This document shows positions 23,222-34,936 of a stretch of DNA of 64,000 nt, in pieces; positions within the stretch are counted from its first letter, which is position 1; each line of letters begins with the position of its first letter. Where the stretch lies: assembly GCA_010015655.1 (NCBI GenBank), contig ML976657.1, positions 976,114 through 1,040,113 of the forward strand, written 5' to 3'. This DNA comes from Bimuria novae-zelandiae CBS 107.79. Lineage: Eukaryota > Ascomycota > Dothideomycetes > Pleosporales > Didymosphaeriaceae. A model generated the notes under the pieces. The model was not told the DNA's origin and made no database searches. It saw only the letters and a list, made by a program, of their open reading frames with translations. The position numbers were made by a program, and so were the translations under genes.

Positions 23222-26145
23222 ATGGCGTCTATGTATGCTTTGCCTGTAGATAATGCGTCGCCGGCTCGTGGCCATGGACACTCCCACTCCCACTATGCTA
23301 GCGACCACTCCTCGCCTTGGAACGGTCAGATAAACGGCCTGACCCCTCCAGGTGCACAAAGCCAAGCAGGCGGCGGCCACCGTTATGCCAGATCGGAGAT
23401 GAACGGGCAATCGTATACCCAAGGACTGTCGCCGTACGGACACGAGCACAATCAAACGCAGAACCATAAACACAGCCATTCTCGATCAAATGGATCTACG
23501 TACACGCTGAAGCCATTCATGAATGAGCGGCCAAAGAACAGACCGAGAGGCGAGTCGGACTTGGGACGACCAGCGGCGAGCAAGAGTGCTGCTGGGAGGC
23601 ACGCCTTCTCACCGATTCATGAACACCCAGTGGCGCCGCTTCCATCCCAATCGTACGCATGTACCAGGTCTAACAACAGAAACTAAGCTAATCAACGATT
23701 AGGTCATGGCTTGAACTGCCTGAGGCTCTCACAGTCCTCCTCGTACCTCTCCCATACGTGTTCGCGTCGCTTGCGTACTCCAATATCGTTTCGGCGAATC
23801 GCAAATTGCCTGGGACCCTGGCGGACACGGTCGCGGGGTCTGATCTCTCGTCCCCACAAAGCCCCCGTGGTGGGCAGCTGATACAGGCATGCACTCTATC
23901 TTCAGCTACACTGCTCCTCGTGGGTCTCATATCGAAGTATCGTCTGAACGCAGACGAGCCGCTGGATAGACGAAAGGCCTATGACACTACAGAAAAGTCC
24001 AGCGCAACAGGCTATCTCAATGTGGGCTCATTATGGCGCGCTGTCACCCATACGCTCGGCGTCCTATTGCCATTCTATGCCGCAATGCAACTGGGAGGGG
24101 CTCGCACGGCTTTGATGCTTCTGGTGGCTTCATCGGCAGGCTTAGGCAGTCTCGAGCAGAAGCCCGGGAAACAATCAGCCTGGGACAACACGAGAAGAAC
24201 GTTTCGGACGAGAAAAGCAACCTACGGTGCTCTTTTGCTCTCATTGATTGTCCACGTCTTTTATTCCACAGAGACCGCAGGGGTGGGCTTAGGCTACATT
24301 GCGCTGGCCGTCTCGATATTCGCTATCCCAACGCCCCTTCCGTCCGCAGGGTGGCTCTTGATGACCGGATTGCAGACCCACAATGGTTGGACGACTCAAA
24401 CATCAGGACGGGCATCTTTACCAAAACCTTCATCCCCCTTGGTGTACACACCTCAAGACACCAACCTCACTCTTGGCGCTGGTTTTTTGTTAACTCTTTT
24501 GACTGTATTATACGCGAGCTTTTCTTCAGCTTCCCCTTCGCTGGCTCACCACGCTCTTCTTTTCTCAACATTCTCAATTGCATCGGCAACAGCTTCGGTC
24601 TACCTTTCGTTTCCTGCGGCCCTACGCAGCCAAAACAGGAGCGGCTTCATAATTGGCGGCCTACTAGTCTTGGCCTTTGCCGTGTTCGAGCATCTGCCGT
24701 GGCATTCGTGCATGACGTTGGCTACGCTCGTTGGAGCGACTTTGCTAGACACGAGAGCATCGGCAATTTCACGGTCGTCTTCGCACGACCATTCGCATGC
24801 GAACCATGGTCATGACCATTCTCACGCTCACGATCATCGCCTTCATGGCAACCACTCTAAGATTTCCGAGTTCATCATTGCACGCTGCACGCCTGGCTCA
24901 ATCCTCCACAGTGTCATGATTGAGAAAGACTCGCGGCGTATTGCATATTTTGGAGTGTAAGTACCGGCTTCTGTCATCTTTTGTAGCGGCGATGGAACGC
25001 TAATCATTGTCAGGCTCAATCTAAGTTTCATGATGGTCCAGTTCTTCTATGGATACGTCAGCGGGTCGCTAGGCCTTCTTACAGATAGCATCCACATGCT
25101 GTTCGACTGCGCTGGACTTGCTGTTGGCTTAGCAGCCGCGGTAATGAGCAAATGGCGTCCCAACGCCGCTTTTCCATACGGCTACGGGAAAGTGGATACA
25201 CTTTCGGGATTTGCTAATGGCGTGTTTCTTCTGCTCGTCAGTGTCGAGATTATCTTTGACGCGTTTGAGAGACTTTGGGAAGGCCACGAGCTACACAGAC
25301 TCAACGAGCTTCTGATCGTCAGCATTCTCGGCTTTCTGGTGAACATTGTAGGTCTGACAGCCTTTGGACACGCCCATCACGGACACGGCCATTCGCACGA
25401 TCATGACCACGGAGACCATGGGCACTCTCATGGACATTCCCATGGACATTCGCACGATAACGAAAACATGCAGGGTATCTTCTTGCACATTCTTGCTGAT
25501 GCTCTCGGCTCTGTCGCTGTCATCATTTCGACCCTGCTGACCAAGTACTACGGATGGTCCGGGTGGGACCCGATCGCGTCCTGCATTATTGCAATTCTAA
25601 TCTTCCTCTCCGCTATCCCATTGGTCAAAAGCTCTGGCATGAGACTGATGCTCTCTCTGCCTGCAGATGTAGAATATGGCATTCGCAATACCTTGCAAGA
25701 GCTCAGTTCTCTAAGGGGTGTGGTGGGCTATACTGTGCCGAAATTCTGGATCGAAGACGAAGGCGCCGCCCATGCTGAAGTGCATGCCCATGAGCATGAG
25801 AAATGTGACCACGATCACGATCACGATCACGATCACGCGCATTCGCATTCACACGGGGAGCACGATCACAGCCATGACCACTCCAATCACGACCATTCCC
25901 ACTCGCACGGTCACGGCGATCATTCCCACGACCATGATCATGACCACCACGAGCATGATCATGCGCCCCGTGGCCAGAGGATTCTCGGTGCTATCCACAT
26001 TATCGCTTCGCCAGCCGCGGATGTGGAAGACGTACGGGAGCGTACAGCGCAATTTCTCAAGGGCAAAGGCATGGACGTCGTGTTGCACGTTGAACGAGAG
26101 GGTGAGGGAAATTGTTGGTGCGGTGGTGGCAACAAGACGAACTAG
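23222..26145 (+). CDS. MSC2: Msc2-type zinc transporter (cation diffusion facilitator)
   Basis: Three exons: 23222-23652, 23703-24956 and 25014-26145, 938 aa. Introns run GTACGC to TTAG and GTAAGT to TCAG, with in-phase joins. Msc2/ZnT5-type proteins move Zn2+ into the ER/early secretory pathway, in yeast as a heteromer with Zrg17. The N-terminus is soluble and His/Ser-rich. Several extra membrane segments in exon 2 are typical of this subfamily. The CDF core follows: SLGLLTDSIHMLFD in TM2 and HILADALGS in TM5 hold the zinc-site His/Asp residues. Three His-rich loops are visible, before exon 3, between TM4 and TM5, and a long (HD)n stretch at about 25780-25965. The C-terminal cytoplasmic domain ends with CWCGGG. 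Confidence 0.95.
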
Positions 26146-26573
26146 ATCCGTCGACATTCTCTTTCTTGTAGCATATTATGACCGCGTCTGTACCGCCTCT
26201 TACTCCATGGGCATGCTTTCTACCTTCTACCAAGATATTTCAGATGGCGGAAGGTACGTGTAGCTATATCGTAGGTGGTATCGAGTTCCTGCTCAGAAGC
26301 ATGACGAAGCGTATATATGATTGATACCATATATGTATCGTACATTTTAAGGTCATTCTCAGGTGTTGTGCTGGGCAAATCTGTTCAGATGCGCTGGCCT
26401 GTGCGGCATGTTGGCGAGTCATGCCTCACTTCGCGCTTGACTCGCGTCACTACAAAACTCAATTCGGTCAAAGCACTGTCCACCTTCAAACTTCACCCAC
26501 ATTGTCAAGTCAAGATAATAATGAGGCGCCGGCTCAAATTAATTCGATATAAATCCAGTTCGCCTCACCCATT
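26146..26573. other. Intergenic region with promoter of the TFIIIC gene
   Basis: 428 bases. TATAAAT at 26548-26554 lies 20 bases before the ATG at 26574, unusually close, so its role as a TATA box is doubtful. Nothing else was seen. Confidence 0.4.
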
Positions 26574-29076
26574 ATGTCGGACATGACGACGCTGGCATGC
26601 TGGCCCGCGTGCATGGATGCCATCGATTGGAGCGACGACGGAATCATCGCGGTTGCGAGCGAGGAGCAGGTAGAGCTTCTGGTAAGCAGCTAATATCGTC
26701 CATTGAAATCGATTCAAAGACACTGCTAAGACATGGGAAGTTCCCGCACACAAACTCCAACGACATTCATGGTACCGAGCACGACTTTTCCGCCTGGCAT
26801 CATATACCGCTTCCGGTCTCATGGTTTACCCTAGAAGAACTTCCGGACAAGTATGCTGCGCCTCTGGCCAACTATTCTATCGGTGAGGAAGTCTCTACCA
26901 GTGCGCCGATTTCCATAGCATGGTCGTCGCCTGGGATTGCGAAGCATCGACGGTGTGCGCTCGGTGTGTTGACGTCGAGCCTGATGTTGAGTGTATGGGC
27001 GAGCGAAGGAAAGGTGGATGATGCGACGAGTTGGAAGCGCAAGTTTGTAAGTCGCGTACCTAGGTATACAATCAACATCACGTGTGCTCAAACTGACCAG
27101 ACCAGGTGATGAACGACGCGCTTGCTGTGTACTTTTCCGGCAATGTTAGTGAGGTCGAGAGTAGCCTCGTGGATGACGTGGCCGAAAAGATGCGTCTTCG
27201 CACCCGTATTCGGTGCTTCGCTTGGGCGCCGCCTCTTCCTAGTCCAAATGCTTCTGCTATCTTCGGCACACAGATTGCGTGGAGTCAGCCTATTGTCGCT
27301 GTTACGAACGATGATAACCAGATCGCATTCGTTGCCCTCGATTCGCCGGCTACCGCTTTGGATCACGAGGATCCGTGGTCTGGAGAGGTGTTGAACCATA
27401 TCTCGATTACGCCAGACTCCGAAAGCATCACTAAAAATCCCATCACCTTTGATGAGATCATGCAACAACAGCGGCATATCTCACAGATGGCGTGGAGCCC
27501 ATGGACGACACATGGCGACTGGCAACACTCTGTATTGGTATATGCGACTAACGATGATGTGCGGGCTAGGGTTATCACTTACAGCGGCGAGACAATCGGT
27601 ATCGGTAACGACGAGATTGTTTACACAGATATCCACCCTCGATATGCCGGCCCCATGAAGTGGTCACCAAAGGTGGAGGACGGAGACAAACTCATGCTCG
27701 CTATATTCACTCTCACGAATATTGTAGTCCTGGCAATATCAGCAAAAGATGCAACCATCCAAGCTCGGGCGGAACACGATCTAGGCGGACGTTGGGATGA
27801 AATGAGCGCAGCAGTGTGGGACCATGCAACAAACGACCCTGCCATCCACTTCGCCTCATTACAAGAGACACTCAAATACAACGCTGGCCTTAGACACACG
27901 GACAACAAGCTCTCGCCAATCCCAAAGCCACATTGGCGCGAGCAGCTTTGGGATGCCCAAGCGCTCTTCAGCGCTCAGCACGAACTCAAAGGCCATGTCA
28001 AGGCGAAAGTATGGGGCTTATCGACATCGCCTTTGGGCGACTTCATCGCAGCATGCAGCACGCTTCATCCAACAGATATGATAGAATACGGCCCGCCAAA
28101 CGAACGGCGCACCTCCGTCGCCATCTCCGGTCTGTGTTCCTTCACTCAACAAGCAGGCCTCTCCATACTCGCTCGAAACTGCAGCGCCGAAGGCCTCGTT
28201 TTCACGCTCCGGAAATGGATCGAAGGCATGGGCGACAGAACCGAGGCTTCCGCTTCCACCATCAACCAAGTATCCAAGCTGCTGTTTGAAAAGCACTGGA
28301 TACCGCAACCCAAGGAGCCTGAGAAGGGGGAAAAATACACGATGCCGAGGGACTGGGAAGGCCTACGGCGGTTGATTAACGAAGTGAAAGAGGCGGTGCT
28401 ACTGGACCGGGAGACGATCAGGGACCGCTATACTATCCTCGTCTCGCAGACATGCGCGCCCTCCGCACCGGTAGACCTACCCCGCGCCCTCATCGCATAC
28501 CGTCTCGCCACCACCACGCTTCAACTCCCTACGCACCTCTTCCGACAGTCGAAGTTCAGCACTGAGGTCCTCGAGCATCATCGTCGCGTCATCGCGCTCC
28601 TGGAGTCCATCATGGCGGCCTCAGAAGCCCCCTCAGCTTCTGAAGGCGAGAGAGAGCCTAGCAAAAGTGAAAAAGGACTGCTCTGCGACTACTGCGACTT
28701 CTGCAAAGGAGATATTCTCTTAGAGGATCTGAGCACGGCGAGGTGTAAGAATGGGCATGAGTTCCCGAGGTGTGGGCTCAGTTTCATCGCGATACAGGCG
28801 CCGCGGATAAGTAAGGTTTGCGGGCTGTGTTCGACGCCGTATTTAAACGATGAATTTGTGAGACTGCAGGAGGAGGGTGAAGGGGTGGATGGGCAGGAGT
28901 TTGGAGGGCTGGATGGGGAGGGAGGTAATGGAATGGCGGATGGCGGGGATGATGTGGATATGACTACCCGAGAGAAGGAAGACAGGGAGGATGTGGCTTC
29001 GTCGGTCACGCTGGCGCGGGTACTCTTCCTGGCCGGCGATGTGTGTATCTACTGCGGGGGGAAGTTCACGGGATGA
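26574..29076 (+). CDS. Transcription factor TFIIIC subunit with C-terminal zinc finger
   Basis: Three exons: 26574-26681, 26720-27046 and 27106-29076, 801 aa. The introns are short (38 and 59 bp) and phase-neutral. It looks like the TFIIIC 90-kDa/delta-type subunit, which helps recruit RNA polymerase III to tRNA and 5S genes. The N-terminal region resembles a beta-propeller: it begins with MDAIDWSDDGIIAVASEEQV, with WSP-type strands such as ISQMAWSPW and GPMKWSPK. The C-terminal zf-TFIIIC domain has LCDYCDFC, then CKNGHEFPRC, then CGLC and a last CIYCGG. An acidic insert (about 28870-29000) separates the last two. It is convergent with DPB2, leaving 217 bp between stop codons. Confidence 0.88.
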
Positions 29077-29293
29077 CTTCAGGCATTATCGATTAAAAAT
29101 TTCCATTGCCCCATACTAAGATGCATGCAATGCCAATCAGAATTCTTATAAATCCTTTCTCTGAGTATCGTGACTTCTAGTGAAAACACCGTTCCATCAC
29201 CCACCCATCACAAACATCCCAACCGCCACAAGCGCCGCTCGAACACCAGCTAATAATGCAAATGCCCAGCATGTAGTTTGTGAAAAAAAAAAA

Positions 29294-31696
29294 TCATTCT
29301 TCGGTCCTCACAACGCCAACATTACTCCTCACATCAAACTCGACCCACCGCGCGCGGCCCTCCCCGCCCCTCTGGCCATCACTCCCATCAATCGACCCGG
29401 GATTCATAACCGTGCACCCGCAGTACTTCACCACAAAAGCCGGGGCCTCGCTATCCGCAATCACCACGCTCGACGGCAGGGGGTACAAGTTCAGCGCGTG
29501 GGCAAAGTCCCAGTGTAGTGGGCGCACAGACAGCGGGAACGGCGATAAGTGCGACTGCGAAAGCAGCGTGCGGGTAAGTGCGCGCGCGGTCAGCGTGTCT
29601 GTGTCGATTTGCTCCTGCGTCTGAGATTTAGGTGCGGATGTGGGCTCGAGCTGGGTAGCCGGCGCGTTGATGTCCATGGCGTCTTGATTCCCATTCTCCA
29701 TATCAACATCGTCGTCATCGGCCTCGGCCTCAGGCTTGCTGAATCGGATAGACGTCCGATGCAAGCGGCCCATGACGTCGTCACGGAGGATAGCCATTTC
29801 GCCCTTGACACCGAACCACGTTAGCCGCGAGGGATTGCTGGTCCATACGACCTCGCCTTCTTTCCCGCTCTTCTTACCGGAGCCCCAGACTTCGGTGTTG
29901 GCCTCGCGGACAGCGCGCCGTATGCGGTTCGTGAAGAGCTCGGGGATCTGTTTTCTGGGGAGCGGCGTCGCGGCGCCGGCGGAGAAGGCGCTGGGCCAGG
30001 CGTCGTGGTCGCCTGGGGCGAAGACGAGCGTAGTGTGTGCGAGGAGCTGGGGGAACTCGGAGAGCACCGAGGCGAGCGCGTCGAAGTGCTCTTTGTATTC
30101 TATGGAGCCGGCGCCGGGGACGCCTGCTAGGCTTGCTCTGGAGCTGAAATTGCCCATCAAGACGATGGCGAGAGGGAAGACGGGCTGGACTTCCGAGGCG
30201 GTGGGAGAGTATGTGCGGAGGAGTGTGCGGAGAGCTGAAAGGGTGGATGGGATGTCGAGATGGAGGTCTGAGGCGATGACGATGTTGTGGGCTTTATCGG
30301 GCGTGAGCAGTTTTGTGGCGATGCGGTTCATGCGTGAACCGGTTGCGCGCTCTGAGCCCACGCCGAGGAAGTCGGTCCAGCCAAATGCGGGGCCTCCTGC
30401 TGCATTCTTCTCTACGTCGTCTGCACCGCCGAGCGTGGCAGATCTGCGTTCACAGGGTGGATGGCCGACTGAGAAGCCGATGAACTTGCCACCTATGGTT
30501 CCGCCAATACCGCCTGTGCCGCCAAGTGTTGATGTAGAGCCAGCAGTTGGGTCGCCGTAGTTCTCCTCGTAGCTTCCATCTACCAAGACTATCATGCCTG
30601 GCGCGAAGTATGTGCCGTCCTCTGGGATCGGACGAGCATGTTGGAGATCCAAAGCTATAGTGCCTGTGAGGTCGGAGAGGGTGAGCGTGCCGGTGGGGGA
30701 GATGGTGATCATGCCGAGGAGGAGATGTGTGCTCCCACCTCGGCCGAGGAGGTTCGCAATAGGGGTGATGGTGTTGGTACCAGACATGGCAAGTGAGCCA
30801 GTTCGGCTGAGCGTAGCCGATCGAGCGGCGGAGAAAGTGGGTGATTGAAACGTTTCGTTTCGCAGTATCCGTTGGTGTACGATGTGATATCGCTGTCTAA
30901 AGAGGTCGGTCTTGTGAGAAGGATCTGGAAAAAGCGATGGTTTGGTGGTCGACCTGCCCCGGTCAGTGGAATCTTTAGGCAGAAAGAGTATATCCTACCT
31001 GTCGAAATGCTTCTTCGACACATTATACACTTGCTTCGGCTGCTCGAACGCTCCGATGACTTTCATCCATTCCCGTGGATCCTTTAACGCCTCCTCTTCT
31101 TCGTCCTTATCCTCCACCTCCAAGCGCGATATCCCGAAACTAGTGTTGTGGTCCAAGGGTGGTCTGCTCTCCAAGCGTGGCGCACCGTTTGTGTTTGAAT
31201 CCGGTCCAAAGTTGAAGCTTCCTTGTCTGCTTAGGTTCGAAGCATTGACTATCCTCCCTCCGCTCATAGACCCCTCAAGCGCTTTCAATATACTCTTCAG
31301 CGCCTCCCCTTCTCCTTCCACAATGACTTGACCACTGCTCTTCTTCCAGCTCTTGGCTACCTCTTCCAACACCTTTTCCGCTAAGCCCTCTTCTCTCCAT
31401 CCCGCACCGCAATGCTTTCCAATAAAGCCCGCTAATGCAGCGAGCGCGGATGACGTGAGGGTCAGATTGTATTTCTTTGTGAATGTTCGGAATGCTAAAG
31501 GCCGTAGTGTCGCGGGCGGAAGCTCGATAGGCAGTACTGTCGCTCTTACGGGTGGTTTGAGCGCTGGCGGGGCGCGTATGGGAGCTGTTCGGCGGGGGTT
31601 TATGGGATGAACGGGCGTGCCGAATGCGGGCGACGATGAAGGAATCAGGTTTTGCGGGACTGCTGACGGCTTTTCTGGTCGTCTTGCGGTTGCCAT
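29294..31696 (-). CDS. DPB2: DNA polymerase epsilon subunit B
   Basis: Two exons: 31696-30999 and 30953-29294, 785 aa. The 45-bp intron (GTAGGA to GGCAG, branch CTGAC) joins KKHFDR to STTKPSLFPD in phase; an alternative acceptor nearer the donor breaks the frame. Dpb2 is the essential second subunit of the leading-strand polymerase and links it to the CMG helicase. The N-terminal domain shows the helical region FRTFTKKYNLTLTSSALAAL. The middle has an OB-like segment (TPIANLLGRGG). The C-terminal inactive phosphoesterase fold has VIASDLHLD, IVLMGNF and VFAPGDHDAW. A long acidic insert (EAEADDDDVDM) sits near residue 650. An in-frame ATG at 31786 would add 30 residues; MATARRPEKP at 31696 is preferred. 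Confidence 0.93.
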
Positions 31697-31893
31697 AGTG
31701 TAGTTGTCGTGTCGGCATATCATCGTCTGAATCAATTTACGCGTCGACGCGCTTGGTCGCGTGAGCACAGACCATGCCGCCCTCATTCTGTGTTTGCGCC
31801 CGCCGAGTCTAGCCCAAACAACAACGTTAGCCTCGAGGACAAAGTCGCATTCATAACCATTGTCGCATCATTACCGCCAGGCAAATCAACAAC
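31697..31893. promoter_or_regulatory. Divergent DPB2 / histone-chaperone promoter with MluI cell-cycle box
   Basis: The 197-bp gap between the two ATGs contains ACGCGT at 31739-31744, followed at once by ACGCGC (31747-31752). ACGCGT is the MCB element bound by MBF in yeasts, which drives G1/S genes including replication polymerase subunits. Both neighbours act in S phase, so shared cell-cycle control is likely. That is inference from the motif and gene pair. Confidence 0.6.
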
Positions 31894-33313
31894 ATGGCCG
31901 AATCTACCAACGACGTTACCGTAGAGAACACGGAAATCCCAGCGACCAAAGAGAAGCTGGACGAGCTCGCGCAAGCTGCCTCTCTGCAGTACTCGCTGAA
32001 AAACTTCTCCGCCGCGGCCGACCACTATGCAGACGCCGCTGAAATCCAAGTCAAGATCAACGGCGAAATGGCGCCTGAGAACGCCGAGCTGCTCTTCAAC
32101 TACGGTCGCGCATTGTACAAGGTCGCCATTGCGAAGAGCGACGTCTTAGGCACCAAAGTCGCACAAGAGGAAAAGAAGAAGCCCAAGGCGAAGAAGGTCA
32201 AAAAGGAAGCGACCATCGCGGAAGAGGGTGCTGCTGCCTTGAACGGCTCTGCGAAGGAGGAGAAGAAGGAACAGACCACGGGATCGAAACCGTATTTCCA
32301 GCTCACCGGAATGGAGAACTGGGACGACTCGGACGAAGAAGAGGAAGAGGAAGAGGGCGGAGAAGGCCAAGAGGAAGAACAGGACGACTTTGCCGACGCA
32401 TTCGAGATGTTTGAGATGGCGCGCGTATTATACCACAAGCAGCTGGAAGCTCTAGAATCCAGCGATTGCGCAGACAAGGGCAAAGGCAAAGCAGAGCTCT
32501 CGCCAGAAGCGCGCGTGATTAAGGAAAAGCTGGCAGATATCTACGGCTTCCTCGTCGACCTGTCTTTCGAGAACGAGCGTTTCCACGATGCGATACCGGA
32601 TGCGCGTACCTCTCTGGCGCTGCTTGAGGATCTATATCCGTTTGGCCATGAGAAAGTCACCTCGGCGCACTACACACTTTCTTTGGCTTTGGAGTTTGCA
32701 TCTGTGGCCAAGATTCGGGAGCAACAAACCGGCCAGGACGGTCCCGCGGCCGAGGCCAAGAGTCAGGAGGAGGACCCGGTCGATTGGGACCTACGGAACG
32801 AGGCTAGCAAGCACACAGAACTGGCTATCCAGAATCAAGAAGCTCATCTAAAGAGAGCGGAAGCGGGGCTTTCCTCAGAGACCTTTACGCCGGACAAGAA
32901 GAAGGAGCTGGAAGCTGAGCTAGCAGACAAGAAGAGTATGCTTGAAGATCTCAGAACAAGAGTGCGTTGCCCCACCCTTTCGTGAAGAAGTTCCCACTGA
33001 CGAAGAACAGCTTGCGGATCTCAAAGAAGACCCCACGAAGCAGAAGGTCGACACTGTCGACCAGTCCGTCTTCCAAGGCCTGCTTGGCGGCCTGCTAGGA
33101 GCAACACCAGAGGAACAGAAAAAGAAGCTGGCAGAGGCCACACAGTCTGCGAACGACATCTCAGGCCTCGTCAAGACGAGGAAGAAGGAGAAGTCAGCAC
33201 CCGCCGCAAGCGCCTCAACAAGCGCCGACGCCTCAAGTACCAAGAGGAAGCTGGAAGTTGAGGAAGAGGGCGCAAACGGGAAACGAGCGAAGACGGAGGA
33301 AGTGGAGCAGTGA
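31894..33313 (+). CDS. NASP: NASP/Sim3/Hif1-type histone chaperone
   Basis: Two exons: 31894-32961 and 33011-33313, 456 aa. The 49-bp intron (GTGCGT to ACAG, branch CTGAC) joins LEDLRTR to LADLKEDP in phase. NASP-family proteins bind H3-H4 and hand them on for chromatin assembly; Sim3 does so for CENP-A in fission yeast. A first TPR lies at residues ~20-65 (AAADHYADAAEI). A Lys-rich stretch and a long acidic insert (SDEEEEEEEGGEGQEEE) then interrupt TPR2, the hallmark of SHNi-TPR proteins. Further TPRs (DLSFENERFHDAIPDARTSL) and a helical region follow. The C-terminus has GGLLGATPEEQKKKLAEA and a basic KRKLEVEEEGANGKRAK nuclear signal. Confidence 0.92.
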
Positions 33314-34069
33314 GAAGACCGAGCCTACCCTGATACCCTTCGGTTCCTTTCGCCATTCTTTTACATTAAACTTTCTATTGTGGCATATATTAATGGTTTG
33401 CAGTCCACGGGACCCTCGAGGAAGGAGTGGATGGACGACGGTTAATTAGTTTCGCAACCAGAGGTTGCGCGTCGAACGAGGAAGCTGCAAGTGACGGGTT
33501 GGATATGTGTCATGAGCTCGGGATATGCGCCGTATGTCACCGCGCTGGTAGTGAACAAATGAATCAAATCATGGAACAGGGTGCCTAAAGTGTGCACAAA
33601 GCTGCCGTTACAGAACAACTATGTGCAAATGTATGTACTTTATGTGTGAGTGACATGCTCTCCATCGGGGCACTGGGCATACTTGCCAGGCTATTCCTGC
33701 GTGCCTGCCACACGCGCTCCGTAGGTGAAGCCCCGGGGAGTAGTCGCACACGGATTTCGGGGAACGCTAAATACACCGCAGCAAACGTTACTTTCTCCAT
33801 CGTAGCTTTATTACACCGGCTTTGCTCGCTGTCTCGCTCCACTTCTTTGTTGCATCGGCGCGTAATATCCTCATCACAAAGATACAACTTCTCGCGCCCC
33901 AGATCTCCCTAGATACCTGCGGCTGCCCACATAGACAGCTCTCAGCCCCCGAATTTCGTGTCCGGCTCCCAACTTTTCGTCATTGATGATCGGCGCTATG
34001 TGGCTCGGCCTACCAACCATGTAAGACCAGAAACGCTGCGCGGAAGTGCGACAACTGACACTTGTGAAG
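33314..34069. other. Intergenic region
   Basis: About 750 bases downstream of the chaperone gene. A 106-codon plus-strand ORF (33592-33912) and a minus ORF (33585-33887) overlap completely with no motif in either, so neither is called. Confidence 0.45.
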
Positions 34070-34927
34070 ATGCTGGGGCTAAATTTGGCCACTCGGACGT
34101 CTTTTGCAACTATCCTCCCACTCGATCCTGGTGACACCATCAACGCCGCAACACTTCGACTGCAGATCGCCCAGATAGCTGAAGTCGACGATGTCTCTCA
34201 CGAACGCTTTCTTGAGGGCCTGATTTTCCAAGGTGGGGCGCAAGACGAGGTCGAATTGGAGGTAAAGCTGTCAGACTTTCCCCCTGAATGGGGGCTAAAA
34301 CTTACGTGCATAGCTACTGGTAGTGTAAGGATTCCAGCCTTGCGGAATGGATGCTTTGGTTTGCAACCATCAACAGGTCTCGCTCCTACTGAAGGCGTGG
34401 TATCTGTATACCTAGGGTCCGACACTCCCGGCTTGCTCGGAAGCGACCTATCTCGCTTTGAGCAGTTTGTTTGGAACTGGTATGGGGAAAGTATCGACCA
34501 CAGGCCAATTACCTCACCAAAGATCGTCATCCCCACAGATTTCTTCGGCGATATTACTGGCGTGCAGCGGAAGGTTATCGAACTATTCGTTGTAGACCTT
34601 AAAGAGACTCTCGCGACGAAAGCGGAGCGACGATCGCTTTCTGAAACCTGGAAAGACACAGCACCTGTTGATGAGCGAGATCTTAACGTCTATCTGGAGA
34701 ATGCTACGATGCACAGCTTCTACTACGCTGCTTTCCATGCTTTCGATGACTTGAGAAGTGCGTACAAGATGAAAGTACAATCGCGCGCCTTTCGTCACGG
34801 AGGCGAACCGGGGAATATGGAATCTAGGGGTGAAAGTATCGAAAGAGGAGCACGAAGACATGGAGGAGAGGATATAAGTTTTTCGAACCTGGTTTTCAAA
34901 GCGTTTTATGGAGAACGACCGGGTTGA
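34070..34927 (+). CDS. Hypothetical protein, 3' flank disrupted by PB2
   Basis: An uninterrupted 285-aa frame from the ATG at 34070. Composition is convincingly coding (KIVIPTDFFGDITGVQRKVI, then LSETWKDTAPVDERDLNVYL). The C-terminus turns basic and Gly-rich. No family is recognised. The stop at 34925-34927 is only 9 bp from PB2's left end at 34937, so PB2 has separated the gene from its original 3' UTR and terminator. The frame itself is intact. Confidence 0.6.
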   Translation: MLGLNLATRTSFATILPLDPGDTINAATLRLQIAQIAEVDDVSHERFLEGLIFQGGAQDEVELEVKLSDFPPEWGLKLTCIATGSVRIPALRNGCFGLQPSTGLAPTEGVVSVYLGSDTPGLLGSDLSRFEQFVWNWYGESIDHRPITSPKIVIPTDFFGDITGVQRKVIELFVVDLKETLATKAERRSLSETWKDTAPVDERDLNVYLENATMHSFYYAAFHAFDDLRSAYKMKVQSRAFRHGGEPGNMESRGESIERGARRHGGEDISFSNLVFKAFYGERPG

Positions 34928-34936
34928 CACTATTAT

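Noticed and set aside
25718..26263. Met/Thr/Ile-rich ORF over the His-rich part of the zinc transporter
   Set aside because: It is an off-frame reading of the CAC/GAT-rich histidine repeats.
33585..33912. Two fully overlapping ORFs on opposite strands
   Set aside because: No motif, no splice logic, both start in intergenic sequence.
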